Notes: generated by a model from the letters alone, not told the origin. A DNA stretch of 64,000 bases from Nanohaloarchaea archaeon B1-Br10_U2g21 (GCA_001563915.1 LKMP01000002.1:42630-106629), one strand, 5' to 3'. Numbered from the stretch's first letter, positions 42,594 to 52,338 are shown. Numbers and translations are program-made.

Positions 42594-43976
42594 TCAAAGG
42601 TCTGCTTGTCGATCTTCGAGTTTTTCTTCTCTGAGTTCTGGATCTATTCTTGTCAGCTCATCAGAGGGTACTAATGAAAGCAAATCCCAGGCAAGCTCTA
42701 AAGAGTCTTGAATTGTCCTATTCTTATCGAATCCTTGGTTCACGAAGTGTTCCTCAAATTTTTCTGTGAATTTTAAGACTCTTTCATCCCTGTCGCTTAA
42801 TGCATCTTCTCCGACAATCGCTACAAGATCTCTTAGATCTTGTCCTTCTGCATACAATGCATATAGCTGATCCTTGACATCTCCATGGTCTCCTCTAGTA
42901 TATCCTTCTCCAATTCCGTTGTCCATCAATCTGCTCAGTGAAGGAAGCACATCCACAGGAGGATTTCTATCCTGATTATCTAGTGCTCTATCAACTACAA
43001 TCTGTCCTTCTGTAATGTACCCTGTTAAATCCGGAATAGGATGTGTCATATCGTCTCCAACCATTGTGAGGATAGGTAGTTGAGTAACTGATCCTTGTTT
43101 TCCATCAATAATACCTGCTCTTTCATAGAGGTTTGCAAGATCAGTATACATGTATCCTGGATATCCTCTTCGGCCTGGTACTTCCTCTCTAGCGGCCGAA
43201 ACTTCACGCAGTGCGTTACAGTAATTAGTGATATCAGTCATAATGACTAATACTTCCATTCCTTTCTCAAAAGCAAGGTATTCTGCTGTTGTCAATGCCA
43301 TTCTTGGAGTAATAATTCTCTCAGGCGCAGGATCTGAAGCCTTGTTAAGAAACACTACTGATCTCTCTAGAGCCCCAGTTTCTTTGAACTCTTCAATGAA
43401 CTCTTGAGACTCTTCTTCTGTAATTCCCATTCCTGCAAAAACTACTGCGAACTCCTCATCACCTTGAATATCTGCCTGTCTTGCGATTTGCATCGCTAAT
43501 TCATTATGAGGTAGCCCTGATCCTGAGAATATAGGAAGTTTCTGGCCTCTTACCAATGTATTCATGACATCAATGGTTGAAACTCCTGTCTGGATGAAAT
43601 CTTCCGGTAATTCTCTTGAGTAGGGGTTTATTGCTTCTCCTACAATATCGACTTCGTCTTCAGGAATTACTTCTGGACCGCCATCTATTGGATCTCCTTT
43701 TCCGTCTAGCACTCTACCAAGTAAATCTTCTGTTACCGGCATCTTTACGTTCTGGTTCAGGAAACGCACTTTAGCGTCTTGTCCGATTCCTTGTGTCTCT
43801 TCATATACTTGCACGATCACTACATCTTTAGACGTTTCAAGGACTTCTCCTTGTTTGACATTTCCATTCGGTGTCTCGATTTCGACGATATCTCCATAGG
43901 CTATGTCCTCTGTCTTTTCTACAAAGACTAGAGGGCCTTTGACTTCGTTAATGGTCTTGTATTCTTGTTGTGGCAT
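42594..43976 (-). CDS. atpB: A-type ATP synthase subunit B
   Basis: A 460-residue non-catalytic nucleotide-binding subunit of the A1 head. The P-loop region is degenerate, as normal for B subunits ([18 protein letters not shown]), and [52 protein letters not shown] and [20 protein letters not shown] are B-type signatures. It follows the extra gene by 4 bases. Confidence 0.95.
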   Translation of the reverse strand: MPQQEYKTINEVKGPLVFVEKTEDIAYGDIVEIETPNGNVKQGEVLETSKDVVIVQVYEETQGIGQDAKVRFLNQNVKMPVTEDLLGRVLDGKGDPIDGGPEVIPEDEVDIVGEAINPYSRELPEDFIQTGVSTIDVMNTLVRGQKLPIFSGSGLPHNELAMQIARQADIQGDEEFAVVFAGMGITEEESQEFIEEFKETGALERSVVFLNKASDPAPERIITPRMALTTAEYLAFEKGMEVLVIMTDITNYCNALREVSAAREEVPGRRGYPGYMYTDLANLYERAGIIDGKQGSVTQLPILTMVGDDMTHPIPDLTGYITEGQIVVDRALDNQDRNPPVDVLPSLSRLMDNGIGEGYTRGDHGDVKDQLYALYAEGQDLRDLVAIVGEDALSDRDERVLKFTEKFEEHFVNQGFDKNRTIQDSLELAWDLLSLVPSDELTRIDPELREEKLEDRQADL

Positions 43977-43980
43977 AGTA

Positions 43981-44532
43981 TTAATTCTCCTCCGCGTAAT
44001 TTATTCTCATTGCTTCAATAGCGTTCAGCTTTTCAATAGCATCATATATGTGGCCTTCTCCTAAGGCTACTTCAGTAGTTATTCTACCCGCCTGTTTCTT
44101 ACTACATTCTAGATCACAATGAGATTCAAAGTAATGTAGCGCCGTATTTTGCAGGTTTTCTCTACTATCTCTGTAAACTTGTGAACTCCGTTCATGCTCC
44201 TTTTGGACTTCATAAAACTCTAGCGCGGCCTGTTTAACGGGTTCAGCCGGAAAATGAGAAAATTCTGAATTCAAAACATGTAATGCATCAAGTTTCAGTT
44301 TAGCTTCGTCAATATCTCCTATTACTGCATCTACAGCTATTTCTGAGGCCTGACGTTCTGCATGAGTTTCATCATAACCAGAATCTACTAGATAATCTAA
44401 TACTTGTTGTTCTAGCTCTTGTCTTTGATCCCAGGATTCTTGACTGCGTCCAAACTCTTGTCTAGCTGTTAGTGTTTGTTCTGCGACATGCTTCAATCCT
44501 GAAATATTTGCGGCTGCAGGTTCAGCACTCAT
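43981..44532 (-). CDS. Unrecognised helical protein inside the ATP synthase operon
   Basis: A 183-residue soluble, mainly helical protein encoded between atpA and atpB, where no gene belongs in standard archaeal operons. Its ATG shares one base with the atpA stop (TGATG) and 4 bases separate it from atpB, so it is translated with them. It contains an internal repeat: [20 protein letters not shown] followed by a helix, and [19 protein letters not shown] followed by a similar helix, each ending near ALHVLN or LNAIEAM. Candidate accessory subunit, assembly factor or inhibitor; nothing shows which. Confidence 0.6.
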   Translation of the reverse strand: MSAEPAAANISGLKHVAEQTLTARQEFGRSQESWDQRQELEQQVLDYLVDSGYDETHAERQASEIAVDAVIGDIDEAKLKLDALHVLNSEFSHFPAEPVKQAALEFYEVQKEHERSSQVYRDSRENLQNTALHYFESHCDLECSKKQAGRITTEVALGEGHIYDAIEKLNAIEAMRINYAEEN

Positions 44533-46259
44533 CACTTGCTTACCTCTTCAAATTCTTCTTTCATCTGGTTTTTCAGATCTTTTTTCACGTCTAAGAATTC
44601 TTCGCTTGTCTTCATTTCACTGATTCTGTTCTTAGAGTCTATTGAAATGATGTCTTCTACAACTGCGCCATCTTCTAGAGCATCGTAAGCTTGATCAGCC
44701 CAGTGCAAAATTAATTCCAGTATGTGGTACGTTTTCTCAGGACTACTGTACTGATCTACAGGATGGAATGCGTTCTGCTGCAGGTAGAACTGTTTTATTA
44801 AAGTTCCAATTTCTAGAGTTAGACGCTCTCTATCTGGAAGCGCGTCTTTACCAACGAGTTGAACAGTTTCCTGTAGTTCACCATCTTTTTGCAGTATATC
44901 TCTCATTCTCTGGATATTGTCTTGCCAATCGCTATTTACTTCTCCCTCAAAGTGGTCAGAAAGTTTTGCTCCATAACCAGAGTAAGAATCATCCCAAGAA
45001 ATAGATGGGAAGTGTCTCTTTTCTGCTAGACCTGTATCTAGGGCCCAAAAGTTCTTTACTACTCTTAACGTGTTTTGAGTCACTGGCTCAGAGAAGTCTC
45101 CTCCCGGGGGGCTTACCGCTCCTACAATTGATACTGATCCAGGATTTTCAGGACCAAGAGGTGTTACTCTTCCTGCTCGTTCATAGAATTCTGCAAGTCT
45201 CGAAGATAGATATGCTGGGTAACCTCTTTCTCCAGGCATTTCTTCAAGTCGAGCGGATACTTCACGCATTGCTTCTGCCCATCGGGATGTTGAGTCTGCC
45301 ATCAGCGCCACATCTAATCCCATATCACGGAAGTACTCCGCAATTGTCACACCTGTATAAATAGACGCTTCTCTTGCTGCTACAGGCATATTTGAAGTGT
45401 TTGCGATTAATACGGTACGATTAATGATTTTGTCTCCTGTTTGAGGATCTTCAAGTTCCGGAAACTCTTCCAGCACTTCTGTCATCTCATTTCCACGTTC
45501 TCCGCATCCAATATAGACAATAATGTCTGCATCAGAGAACTTTGCTAATGACTGCTGTGTAACAGTTTTTCCTGTTCCGAATCCTCCCGGTACTGCGGCC
45601 GTACCTCCTTTTGCCAGAGGGAATAATCCGTCAAGAACTCTCTGTCCTGTTACCAAAGGCACCTCTGGTTTTAGATCTTTACCCACAGGTCTTGCATCTC
45701 TGATAGGCCATTCCTGTCTCATAGCGATCTCTTCGCCATTATCTAGTTCAACTACAGTTTCTTTTACTGTATGTTCCCCAGAGCTAAAATCTGTTACTTC
45801 TCCTCCTTCAAAATTAGGAGGCACCATTACTTTGTGTTTACCGTAAGTCACTTCTACTGTTCCTACTACATCTCCAGGTTTTACTTCATCACCTACTTCG
45901 ACGCGAGGCGAGAAATCGTACTCTGCTTCAGGATTAATTCCTGGCGCATCTTCTCCTCTCTCTATGAAGTCTCCGCTGAGTTCTTGTAGTTCTACTAGAG
46001 GTCTCTGTAGTCCGTCATAGATTGAGCCGAGAAGACCTGGTCCTAATTCCACAGAAAGCGGTTGTTCAGTGTTTTCTACTGGTTCCCCAGGTTTCACTCC
46101 TGTTGTGTCTTCGTAGACTTGGATGTAGCACTTTTCGCCTTCTATTTGAATTACTTCTCCCATTAATCCTTCGTCACCAACAGAAACCACGTCATACATC
46201 TGCGGTTCCATGTCTGTCGCAACTACAACAGGTCCTGCCACTTTGTAGATTTCTCCCAT
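44532..46259 (-). CDS. atpA: A-type ATP synthase catalytic subunit A
   Basis: A 575-residue catalytic subunit. The non-homologous region specific to A subunits lies around 110-185; the P-loop GGFGTGKT is at 225-232 and no intein is present at this common intein site. The catalytic and switch regions [20 protein letters not shown] and [13 protein letters not shown] follow. The ribosome-binding site AGAGGTG lies within a hairpin (46263-46280). An 88-base gap separates it from atpF. Confidence 0.96.
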   Translation of the reverse strand: MGEIYKVAGPVVVATDMEPQMYDVVSVGDEGLMGEVIQIEGEKCYIQVYEDTTGVKPGEPVENTEQPLSVELGPGLLGSIYDGLQRPLVELQELSGDFIERGEDAPGINPEAEYDFSPRVEVGDEVKPGDVVGTVEVTYGKHKVMVPPNFEGGEVTDFSSGEHTVKETVVELDNGEEIAMRQEWPIRDARPVGKDLKPEVPLVTGQRVLDGLFPLAKGGTAAVPGGFGTGKTVTQQSLAKFSDADIIVYIGCGERGNEMTEVLEEFPELEDPQTGDKIINRTVLIANTSNMPVAAREASIYTGVTIAEYFRDMGLDVALMADSTSRWAEAMREVSARLEEMPGERGYPAYLSSRLAEFYERAGRVTPLGPENPGSVSIVGAVSPPGGDFSEPVTQNTLRVVKNFWALDTGLAEKRHFPSISWDDSYSGYGAKLSDHFEGEVNSDWQDNIQRMRDILQKDGELQETVQLVGKDALPDRERLTLEIGTLIKQFYLQQNAFHPVDQYSSPEKTYHILELILHWADQAYDALEDGAVVEDIISIDSKNRISEMKTSEEFLDVKKDLKNQMKEEFEEVSK

Positions 46260-46262
46260 CAG

Positions 46263-46280
46263 AGAACACCTCTGTGTTCT
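46263..46280 (-). promoter_or_regulatory. Hairpin over the atpA ribosome-binding site
   Basis: The minus-strand leader of atpA folds as AGAACAC-AGAG-GTGTTCT, a 7-bp stem with a 4-base loop. The Shine-Dalgarno AGAGGTG, ideally placed 7 bases before the ATG, is half in the loop and half in the stem. Opening this hairpin could set how much subunit A is made. Confidence 0.45.
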
Positions 46281-46347
46281 TCTGTTCCGAGCAGATTAAT
46301 CATCTGCGTGTTTTTATTCCTCATTGTTTGTGTTTCACCTTTAATAT

Positions 46348-46656
46348 TCATTTTGTAATGTCAGCTCCGATAGCAGTCTTAATTTTTTCTTGAAGTCTCT
46401 GGCTTTCAGCTTCTTCTGATAGACCTATTACTACTGGATCAACCGAAGCTTCAATTTTTTGCCTTGTCTGTTTTCTTGTCTCTTGAATTAGCGATTCTTC
46501 TGTAATTATAATTCCCAGTTCTGAATCTTCCAGAAGCTCTTCCAATTTTTCATCGATGTTTTCTGGAGTGTAAGTTTTTTGTATCCCTGCTAGTCTGAAA
46601 CCTAGAGTAAATTTTTCGGTTCCTACTACTGCGATATCTTTCTTTTCTTCTTCCAT
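46348..46656 (-). CDS. atpF: A-type ATP synthase subunit F
   Basis: A 102-residue Rossmann-like central-stalk subunit: IAVVGTEKFTLGFRLAGI, the SELGIIITEESL strand and the C-terminal SLIQETRKQTRQKIEASVDP. This matches archaeal subunit F in length and motif. Six bases separate it from atpC upstream. Confidence 0.92.
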   Translation of the reverse strand: MEEEKKDIAVVGTEKFTLGFRLAGIQKTYTPENIDEKLEELLEDSELGIIITEESLIQETRKQTRQKIEASVDPVVIGLSEEAESQRLQEKIKTAIGADITK

Positions 46657-46662
46657 TTTTTA

Positions 46663-47640
46663 TCACATTAAGACAAGATTTTTTCTGATTGTTTCGCGGT
46701 TTTGAATTCCTGTTTCTTTTGCTCTTACAATCATCCTCAAGTTCTCTATCTCTACTTCTTTTGCTACTATATAACCTACAACTGTAGATAAACCTAGAGG
46801 CTCGCGATGCATAGTTTTTAAAGCCTCTGTAAGACGTTTCTGCTCTATTGAGTGCTCTAACTCTTCTAATGTTTCTCCTTCCGCCCCTGTTAATTCTTTA
46901 ACTTTTTCTATGACCTCACCATAGTTCTCAAGGTCTAACAAATCTTTTACTTTCTTATCATCAGCGCATGTTAGTTCCGGCAGGATTTCTGATTGATCTA
47001 GACCGTGTTTTTTCAGTCTAAGAATAATCTTGAGATCTCTGTAGAGTAGTTCTGTTTCTACAAAGTTTTTGAACTCTTTACTCCGTGTTCTCGATGCTAG
47101 GCTCCTTAAATCTTCCGCATAGGCCTGATCAAGTTTTCTTTCTATTTCGTCGAGTGACTCATCATCCTTGATTTTTGCTTGGTAGTCTACGGATGAGTCT
47201 TCAAATACTATGCGTTCTTTCAGTTCTTCAAAACTCAACGCTTCTATTTCTTCAGAACTTAGTTCAATAGTATCTATAGGATAGATTATGTTCTCTAATT
47301 CTTCATCAGACTTGCTTTCTTTCCACCTTAAAATTCTTTTATAGTTAAGAATATCGAATCTTCTAGTATAAGCTGTAATAATTGGTTTTGCATCTTCTGA
47401 GGAGATCTTAACTAAATGCGTCAATGTATTAGATAAATTCAGGTTTATGGCTCTTTCAATCAGATTGGCTCCGTCAAAATCAGATCCAAACTCGTTTATC
47501 TCATTACTGTAATCTCCTTCTTCCATTTTCCTTGATATTTCATTTACCTGCATCTTCAGCAGATTATCATACTCACTCTCACCATAGAGTTTTGCCTTTT
47601 TTGCAGAGACTCTAGCACACATGTAAGGATAATCTTTCAT
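46663..47640 (-). CDS. atpC: A-type ATP synthase subunit C
   Basis: A 325-residue helical subunit that links the rotor ring and central stalk. Recognised from the N terminus YPYMCARVSAKKAKLYGESE, the SEYDNLLKMQVNEISRKMEE segment and the EVEIENLRMIVRAKETGI C terminus typical of the family. It overlaps atpE by 4 bases. Confidence 0.92.
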   Translation of the reverse strand: MKDYPYMCARVSAKKAKLYGESEYDNLLKMQVNEISRKMEEGDYSNEINEFGSDFDGANLIERAINLNLSNTLTHLVKISSEDAKPIITAYTRRFDILNYKRILRWKESKSDEELENIIYPIDTIELSSEEIEALSFEELKERIVFEDSSVDYQAKIKDDESLDEIERKLDQAYAEDLRSLASRTRSKEFKNFVETELLYRDLKIILRLKKHGLDQSEILPELTCADDKKVKDLLDLENYGEVIEKVKELTGAEGETLEELEHSIEQKRLTEALKTMHREPLGLSTVVGYIVAKEVEIENLRMIVRAKETGIQNRETIRKNLVLM

Positions 47641-48182
47641 CCTTCAACCTCCCTAAACAGAGTTTGAGAAACTTTACCACGGTATTTCTTCCTGTACTCC
47701 GAAACAATTCGATCATACGAAAGATTCAACGACTTAGAGCCATCACTGTTCTCAAGTATAAGACCTTTTTCATTCATTCCCTCATATCGATCACCGACTA
47801 CAGATTCAAATTCTTCCGACGCTCTTATAGTTGCAACTTTGAAATCTGCAGAGTCTTCTGCGTTCTCAAGTAACTCTTCTTTCTGGTTCGCTGTAAGATT
47901 CTCTAGTTCTTCTCTGAATTTTTCGAAGAGCTTGCCCATTTCTCGCTGTTTAGCCTCTTGCACTTTTTTCTTTGCTTCCATGCGTGCCTGAGAAATAGTT
48001 TTTCTTTCTAGTTCACTTCTTTCCTCTTCAGTTTCGTTTTTCACCCTTTCTTCAATCTTACCAGCCTCTTCTTTTGCTTCTTCCAGTATTTCTTCTGCCT
48101 CTTCTTCAGAGTCATTTTTTATCTCTGAGGCCTGCTTCTCTGCCTCGTTCAAGATTTCGTCTTTTACCTGTTCTAGTCCCAT
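47637..48182 (-). CDS. atpE: A-type ATP synthase subunit E
   Basis: A 181-residue peripheral-stalk subunit: a long charged N-terminal coiled coil (ASEIKNDSEEEAEEILEEAK) that pairs with subunit H, and a globular C-terminal domain ending near LNLSYDRIVSEYRKKYRGKV. It lies between the c-subunit gene (with a hairpin in the gap) and atpC. Confidence 0.9.
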   Translation of the reverse strand: MGLEQVKDEILNEAEKQASEIKNDSEEEAEEILEEAKEEAGKIEERVKNETEEERSELERKTISQARMEAKKKVQEAKQREMGKLFEKFREELENLTANQKEELLENAEDSADFKVATIRASEEFESVVGDRYEGMNEKGLILENSDGSKSLNLSYDRIVSEYRKKYRGKVSQTLFREVEG

Positions 48183-48208
48183 AGTATTGTGTTAAATAAA
48201 GTAATGGC

Positions 48209-48238
48209 GAGGCCCAAAGGGCCTCTCTTTTTTAGAGG
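48209..48238 (-). promoter_or_regulatory. Two mutually exclusive hairpins between atpK and atpE
   Basis: Reading the minus strand past the atpK stop, CCTCT at 48238-48234 can pair with AGAGG to form one hairpin, or GAGGCCC can pair with GGGCCTC across a 3-base loop (48225-48209, 7 bp perfect) to form another. The two share bases and cannot coexist. No T run follows the stronger stem, so it is more likely a processing or stability element than a terminator. Confidence 0.45.
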
Positions 48239-48243
48239 ATGGT

Positions 48244-48468
48244 TTATCCTCCAATAAATCCTGTAGCAACTAGTGCAACTACAAGCCCGAAGATAACCAT
48301 TGTCTCCGGAATAACTGTCAGGATGAGTACTTGTCCGAAGAGTGAATCATCTTCAGCCAGTGCTCCTACTCCTGCAGTTCCGATTTTTGCCTGTGCCCAA
48401 GCTGTTGCTAGGGCTGTGACTGAAATTGCAATTGCTGCACCGATTGCTGCTAATCCTTCTACTGCCAT
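48244..48468 (-). CDS. atpK: A-type ATP synthase subunit K (membrane rotor proteolipid)
   Basis: A 74-residue two-helix proteolipid. Helix 1 is AIGAAIAISVTALATAW and helix 2 holds the ion-binding glutamate in VIPETMVIFGLVVALVA. A glutamine just past helix 1 (WAQAKIG) recalls sodium-binding rotor subunits, so Na+ coupling is conceivable, but H+ is equally possible from sequence alone. Its GAGGTGA ribosome-binding site sits in a small hairpin (48475-48486). Confidence 0.92.
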   Translation of the reverse strand: MAVEGLAAIGAAIAISVTALATAWAQAKIGTAGVGALAEDDSLFGQVLILTVIPETMVIFGLVVALVATGFIGG

Positions 48469-48474
48469 TGTTTT

Positions 48475-48486
48475 AGGTTTTCACCT
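48475..48486 (-). promoter_or_regulatory. Small hairpin over the atpK ribosome-binding site
   Basis: AGGT-GAAA-ACCT, a 4-bp stem with a GNRA tetraloop, covers most of the GAGGTGA ribosome-binding site 12 bases before the atpK ATG. Short, so chance is possible. Confidence 0.3.
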
Positions 48487-48517
48487 CGAAATATTGTTTT
48501 TTTACCGAAAATACATT

Positions 48518-50293
48518 TCATTGGTCTTTAAATCCAAATGGACTGTATTTTCTCCCTCCTCCATGGTAGAACCATCCAAATTGTTCTACATAATGCAGTC
48601 GTATGCCTTGAAGGAAGCCTTCCATGATTTTAATGAACGTCAGTAAAGTGTGTCCTACTATCAAAATCAGAGTTCCTGCTACTATACCCATCATAGTGCC
48701 TGAAGCATATGCAGGGCTTGCTATTGCATTGGCTGTGCCTGCTAATGTGTATGCCGCCATACAAACTCCGAAAATTCGGAGATATGAAAGCACGTTTGAA
48801 ACAATGCTTGGTAGCTCAACTATACCTTCTACTCCTTCGCCTTTGTAAAGCATGAGAACTGATGGAAGTGCGATTCCTAAGCCTACAGCTAAGCCCGGTG
48901 TTGTACCATAGCTTGTTGCAGTCAAATATCCTGCTACTGCTGCAACTTGAAGGAATATCCATGAGATTTTAGCAAATATGGCCTCCATTAATCCATGACC
49001 TACGTATTCATTGTAAGCTCCTATCAGTAGCCCTAGGTTAACGTGAGCTACACCTATACCTATCGTGAGATAGAATATCTCAGTCCACCAATCTGCTCTG
49101 TAAAATGGAGATTCATAGATTTGGAATCCAAACATTTCTCCATAGAGCAGGCCAAAGAACAAGGTGGCTCCTGATGCCCAAATCAATGCCTTAAATATTT
49201 CTGCGGCTGCTGGAAACATCTTCATACCAGCAAAGAAAACTATTGCTGTTGTGATTCCGTATCCTGCATCTCCAATCATCATTCCGAAGAATAGAGGGAA
49301 TGTTAGAAATATCAGAAAGCTAGGATCCAATTCTCCGTACTTAGGCCTAGACATCAAATCCGTAAGTGATTCGAACGGCTGTACTATACTATTGTTCTTG
49401 TATTTTACAGGTGCATTTTCGCCTTGTTCTACCTCAATATGTATTTTGTTATCAGTGGCTACTTCCAGCGAACTTTTAACATCATCAAGTTCTGATGTCG
49501 GGATCCAGCCCTCTACAATAAAGGCTTTTTCGGTTGTGCCAAAGCTTAGCGGAGCTTCAGCTTTTTCAATCCGTGTCGTGAGATATTCTTCGATATACGC
49601 TAGTTTTGGAGCCCAAGTATTTCTTAATGATGCGAAATTATTTTCTAAGCTATCTATTTCTTTCTCTATTTCTTTAATCTCTATTGATAGCTCGCGTAGA
49701 ACTTCTGCAGGCTTACCATCTTCAATTGAAGGAACTTCTATTTCTTTTCCGTTTACTCGTCCTATCTCCTCCCAAATTAATTCTCTTTCAGACTGCTTAA
49801 AAACTATTAAAGATGCTTTTTCACCATGGAAAATGTCGTAGGATGTTGTAGCTGCTCTAAAACCTTCTTGTTTATTTATTAAAACGTAATCTAAACTATC
49901 TACACTTTCTAAATTCTTTAAATCTGTTTCTATACCTTTTAGTTTAGAATAAAATCTTTTCTTTTCTCGTAGTTGTTCTTTACGCCTCTTCAAATTATCT
50001 TTCTCGGATTCAAATTCTTTCAACTGTTGAGAAATACTGGATAATTCTCTTCTAACTTCTTCTACTGATGCCTCTTCTCGATCCTCTACATCGCCCATTT
50101 TAGAAATGAGAGATCTTATATCTACAAGCAGCTGGGAAATATCTTCAGAACCTGCCATAGGTGTGCCTGTCTCAAGCTCTCCATCATATACATCTAAATC
50201 CATTAGACCTAGACTGTAGAGCTCGTCCACAACAGTTTCCAGTAACGTATGAGGCGCTGTAATTGATATCTTTGACATTTCTTCGGGCTTCAC
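48518..50293 (-). CDS. atpI: A-type ATP synthase subunit I (a)
   Basis: A 591-residue stator subunit: a cytoplasmic N-terminal half with coiled coils (ELSSISQQLKEFESEKDNL) and a C-terminal membrane half of about eight helices from residue 330. The region VLSYLRIFGVCMAAYTLAG carries the essential arginine of the ion path. Starts with GTG 50293 close to a GGGTGAT ribosome-binding site; ATG 50278 is an alternative. Four bases after atpH. Confidence 0.94.
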   Translation of the reverse strand: MKPEEMSKISITAPHTLLETVVDELYSLGLMDLDVYDGELETGTPMAGSEDISQLLVDIRSLISKMGDVEDREEASVEEVRRELSSISQQLKEFESEKDNLKRRKEQLREKKRFYSKLKGIETDLKNLESVDSLDYVLINKQEGFRAATTSYDIFHGEKASLIVFKQSERELIWEEIGRVNGKEIEVPSIEDGKPAEVLRELSIEIKEIEKEIDSLENNFASLRNTWAPKLAYIEEYLTTRIEKAEAPLSFGTTEKAFIVEGWIPTSELDDVKSSLEVATDNKIHIEVEQGENAPVKYKNNSIVQPFESLTDLMSRPKYGELDPSFLIFLTFPLFFGMMIGDAGYGITTAIVFFAGMKMFPAAAEIFKALIWASGATLFFGLLYGEMFGFQIYESPFYRADWWTEIFYLTIGIGVAHVNLGLLIGAYNEYVGHGLMEAIFAKISWIFLQVAAVAGYLTATSYGTTPGLAVGLGIALPSVLMLYKGEGVEGIVELPSIVSNVLSYLRIFGVCMAAYTLAGTANAIASPAYASGTMMGIVAGTLILIVGHTLLTFIKIMEGFLQGIRLHYVEQFGWFYHGGGRKYSPFGFKDQ

Positions 50294-50297
50294 ATGA

Positions 50298-50618
50298 TCA
50301 CCCTAGAAACTCGTCTTCAAATTCTTCCATTAGAAATTCTAAGGCTTTTCCACTATTCTCTGCTGCCCTGTCTTTGAAATTTTGAGCTTCATCTGAGGCA
50401 TCTTCCATCATTTCCTCTTCTTTTTTCTCCAGCTCTTTCTTGAACTCTTTAAGCTTACTCGCCTTCTTTTCCAGAGCAGCCTCTTCAGACTCTTTTAACA
50501 TTTCCTCTGCTTTAGAGTTAGCATCTTCAAGAATTTCAGCCCGAGTTTCCTCAGCTTCTTCAATTATGGCTTTTGCATCTTTTTCCGCTCTCTGTACTTC
50601 TTGGACTACTTCAGCCAT
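50298..50618 (-). CDS. atpH: A-type ATP synthase subunit H
   Basis: A 106-residue, almost entirely coiled-coil protein (AEKDAKAIIEEAEETRAEIL) that pairs with subunit E in the peripheral stalk. First gene of the operon H-I-K-E-C-F-A-x-B-D. Length and heptads fit the family. Divergent from trm1. Confidence 0.88.
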   Translation of the reverse strand: MAEVVQEVQRAEKDAKAIIEEAEETRAEILEDANSKAEEMLKESEEAALEKKASKLKEFKKELEKKEEEMMEDASDEAQNFKDRAAENSGKALEFLMEEFEDEFLG

Positions 50619-50715
50619 CGTATAAACAGCACGGAGTTAGAAAGCTTATAAAACCACTCTCGCCATCTACCCAAACACTGTTTAAAAGAGTTGCCGTATC
50701 TGCAATAGTTCCACT

Positions 50716-50724
50716 GATTAAAAC
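50716..50724 (+). promoter_or_regulatory. TATA box for trm1
   Basis: GATTAAAAC is centred 27 bases before the ATG at 50747, the leaderless spacing. This favours 50747 as the start over upstream in-frame codons that would lie within or before the promoter. Confidence 0.45.
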
Positions 50725-50746
50725 CTTAGACATTAACACTCGTTAC

Positions 50747-51826
50747 ATGGAAGAAAGAGGCCTCAAAATCTTTGCTCCCGAGGGAGAACCCACTAAAAGC
50801 GATGAAGTATTCTACAACCCTAAAATGACTGAGAACAGAGACATCTCCGTTATCGCTGCAAAAACTTTCTTCGCAAAGGCCGATATAGAAAAACCGAATA
50901 TTGCTGATCCATTATCTGGAACTGGAATAAGAGGCCTAAGATACTCGCAACTTGGCGAATTGTATCTCAATGATGCAAACCCGAATGCAGTTGAAAGTAT
51001 TGAAAAAGGCCTTGAAACTAATAATACCGAAGCAGAAGTATCCAACGATGATGCAAACGTGTTCCTGTCCAGAATGCCTAACTTTTTCCACTTCATTGAC
51101 ATTGATCCTTACGGACCATTCACAGAATTCTTGGACTCAACAGCTAGAGCTGCAAACTATCAGAGCTTTGTAGGCCTGACAGCGACGGATAACTCTGCTC
51201 CAACAGGCAGCTACCCCACAGTATGTCGAAGAAGGTATGGTTCCAGACCTTTGAAAAATGGTTTTATGCACGAGACATCTCTCCGCATATATATTAAGGA
51301 AGTTTTCAGAAACTTCGCCCGGTATGACAAATGCTTCGAACCCAAAATATGCTTCCAGTACAAACATTATACGCGAGTCATGGGACGCGTGACAGAATCA
51401 AAGCGACGCACCAACAGAAATCTTGGTAACATTGGATACCTCAGCTACTGCAACGAATGCGGCTGGAGAAAACTAGAACGGGTAGAAAAATGCGAGCATT
51501 GCGATTCGGAAGTACAAATAGCAGGCCCACTTTGGACAGGGAAAATCTCTGATTCGCGATTCACAGAAAAAATGCTGGAACATTTCCCAGAAAAATGGGA
51601 GACTTCAAGAGAGATAGTAGAACTCATCGACTCAGAAGCAGAAATCTTGACGCCTTTCTATGACCTCCATGAACTCTGCTCACGTCACGGCCTACAAGTC
51701 CCGAAAAGAGACAAAGTAATACAGACCCTGGAAAGAAAAGGGTATCCGGTTTCACGCACTCATTTTGGTCCTAGAGGCCTGAGAACAGATGCACCACTGG
51801 AAGATATATTGAGAATCATTGACTAA
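50747..51826 (+). CDS. trm1: tRNA (guanine26-N2)-dimethyltransferase Trm1
   Basis: A 359-residue SAM-dependent enzyme that makes m2,2G at tRNA position 26. Motifs: FYNPKMTENRDISV near the start, SAM loop DPLSGTGIRGLRY (54-66) and catalytic DIDPYGPF (118-125). A C-terminal zinc-type segment has YCNECGW and KCEHCDSE. The ATG at 50747 is chosen by TATA spacing and by the family N terminus. Convergent with a GNAT gene; stop codons interlock as CTAA. Confidence 0.93.
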   Translation: MEERGLKIFAPEGEPTKSDEVFYNPKMTENRDISVIAAKTFFAKADIEKPNIADPLSGTGIRGLRYSQLGELYLNDANPNAVESIEKGLETNNTEAEVSNDDANVFLSRMPNFFHFIDIDPYGPFTEFLDSTARAANYQSFVGLTATDNSAPTGSYPTVCRRRYGSRPLKNGFMHETSLRIYIKEVFRNFARYDKCFEPKICFQYKHYTRVMGRVTESKRRTNRNLGNIGYLSYCNECGWRKLERVEKCEHCDSEVQIAGPLWTGKISDSRFTEKMLEHFPEKWETSREIVELIDSEAEILTPFYDLHELCSRHGLQVPKRDKVIQTLERKGYPVSRTHFGPRGLRTDAPLEDILRIID

Positions 51827-52299
51827 TCGAGTTCTCTTTCTAATGTTACTGAATATTCTTTGAATTCGTGTTTTCTGTAGAAGTTTATTGCTCCTGTATT
51901 TTCTGCAGATGCTTCTACTCTTGCTCTTTCTACTCCTCTTTCTTTACTCCATGTAACGAAATTCTTAAACATTTCTGAGCCAAGACCTTCTCCTCTATAC
52001 TTTGGTTCAATGTACATGGTTTCTGCTTCTGCTATTTGATCTGTGTCTCTAAATTCTTCAGCTTGGTTTATTCCGCCGATAAGATATCCGATTATTTCTT
52101 CTTCAACTTCTGCTACTATAGCAAAACCGTTTTCTTGATTTATTCGAGAATCGAAATATTCTTCTGCTTCTTCAGAAAGATTCCAGTCAGGATCTATAGT
52201 CTGATCAAATTCTTCTTCTTCCTTCAAACTAAGGTTTCTGCTTAGGTTCTTGAGGTAATTAATGTCTTCATCTACTGCATCTCTAATTTCGAATTTCAT
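51823..52299 (-). CDS. GNAT family N-acetyltransferase
   Basis: A 158-residue GNAT protein: start MKFEIRDAVDEDINYLKNL, an acidic region 27-45, the motif A loop KYRGEGLGSEMFKNFV near 99-114 (RGEGLG binds the acetyl-CoA pyrophosphate), and ENTGAINFYRKHEF near 133-146. Substrate unknown. Distinct from the GNAT at 842. Confidence 0.85.
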   Translation of the reverse strand: MKFEIRDAVDEDINYLKNLSRNLSLKEEEEFDQTIDPDWNLSEEAEEYFDSRINQENGFAIVAEVEEEIIGYLIGGINQAEEFRDTDQIAEAETMYIEPKYRGEGLGSEMFKNFVTWSKERGVERARVEASAENTGAINFYRKHEFKEYSVTLERELD

Positions 52300-52338
52300 T
52301 GCAAATTAAAGAGAAAAAGATAGAGGGTTTTTAGGCCT

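Noticed and set aside
45005..45364. Plus-strand frame rich in leucine inside atpA
   Set aside because: Antisense of the catalytic subunit; hydrophobicity comes from complementing acidic codons.
45584..45607. Possible intein at the P-loop of atpA
   Set aside because: This is a common intein site, but the P-loop GGFGTGKT runs straight into [10 protein letters not shown], so the site is empty.
48209..48225. Bacterial-style intrinsic terminator on the plus strand (stem followed by TCTTTTTT)
   Set aside because: No plus-strand gene ends here; the flanking genes are on the minus strand, where no T run follows the stem.
49164..49841. Long plus-strand open frame inside atpI
   Set aside because: It is antisense to the well-conserved ATP synthase subunit I, is Ser/Ile-rich and has no promoter.
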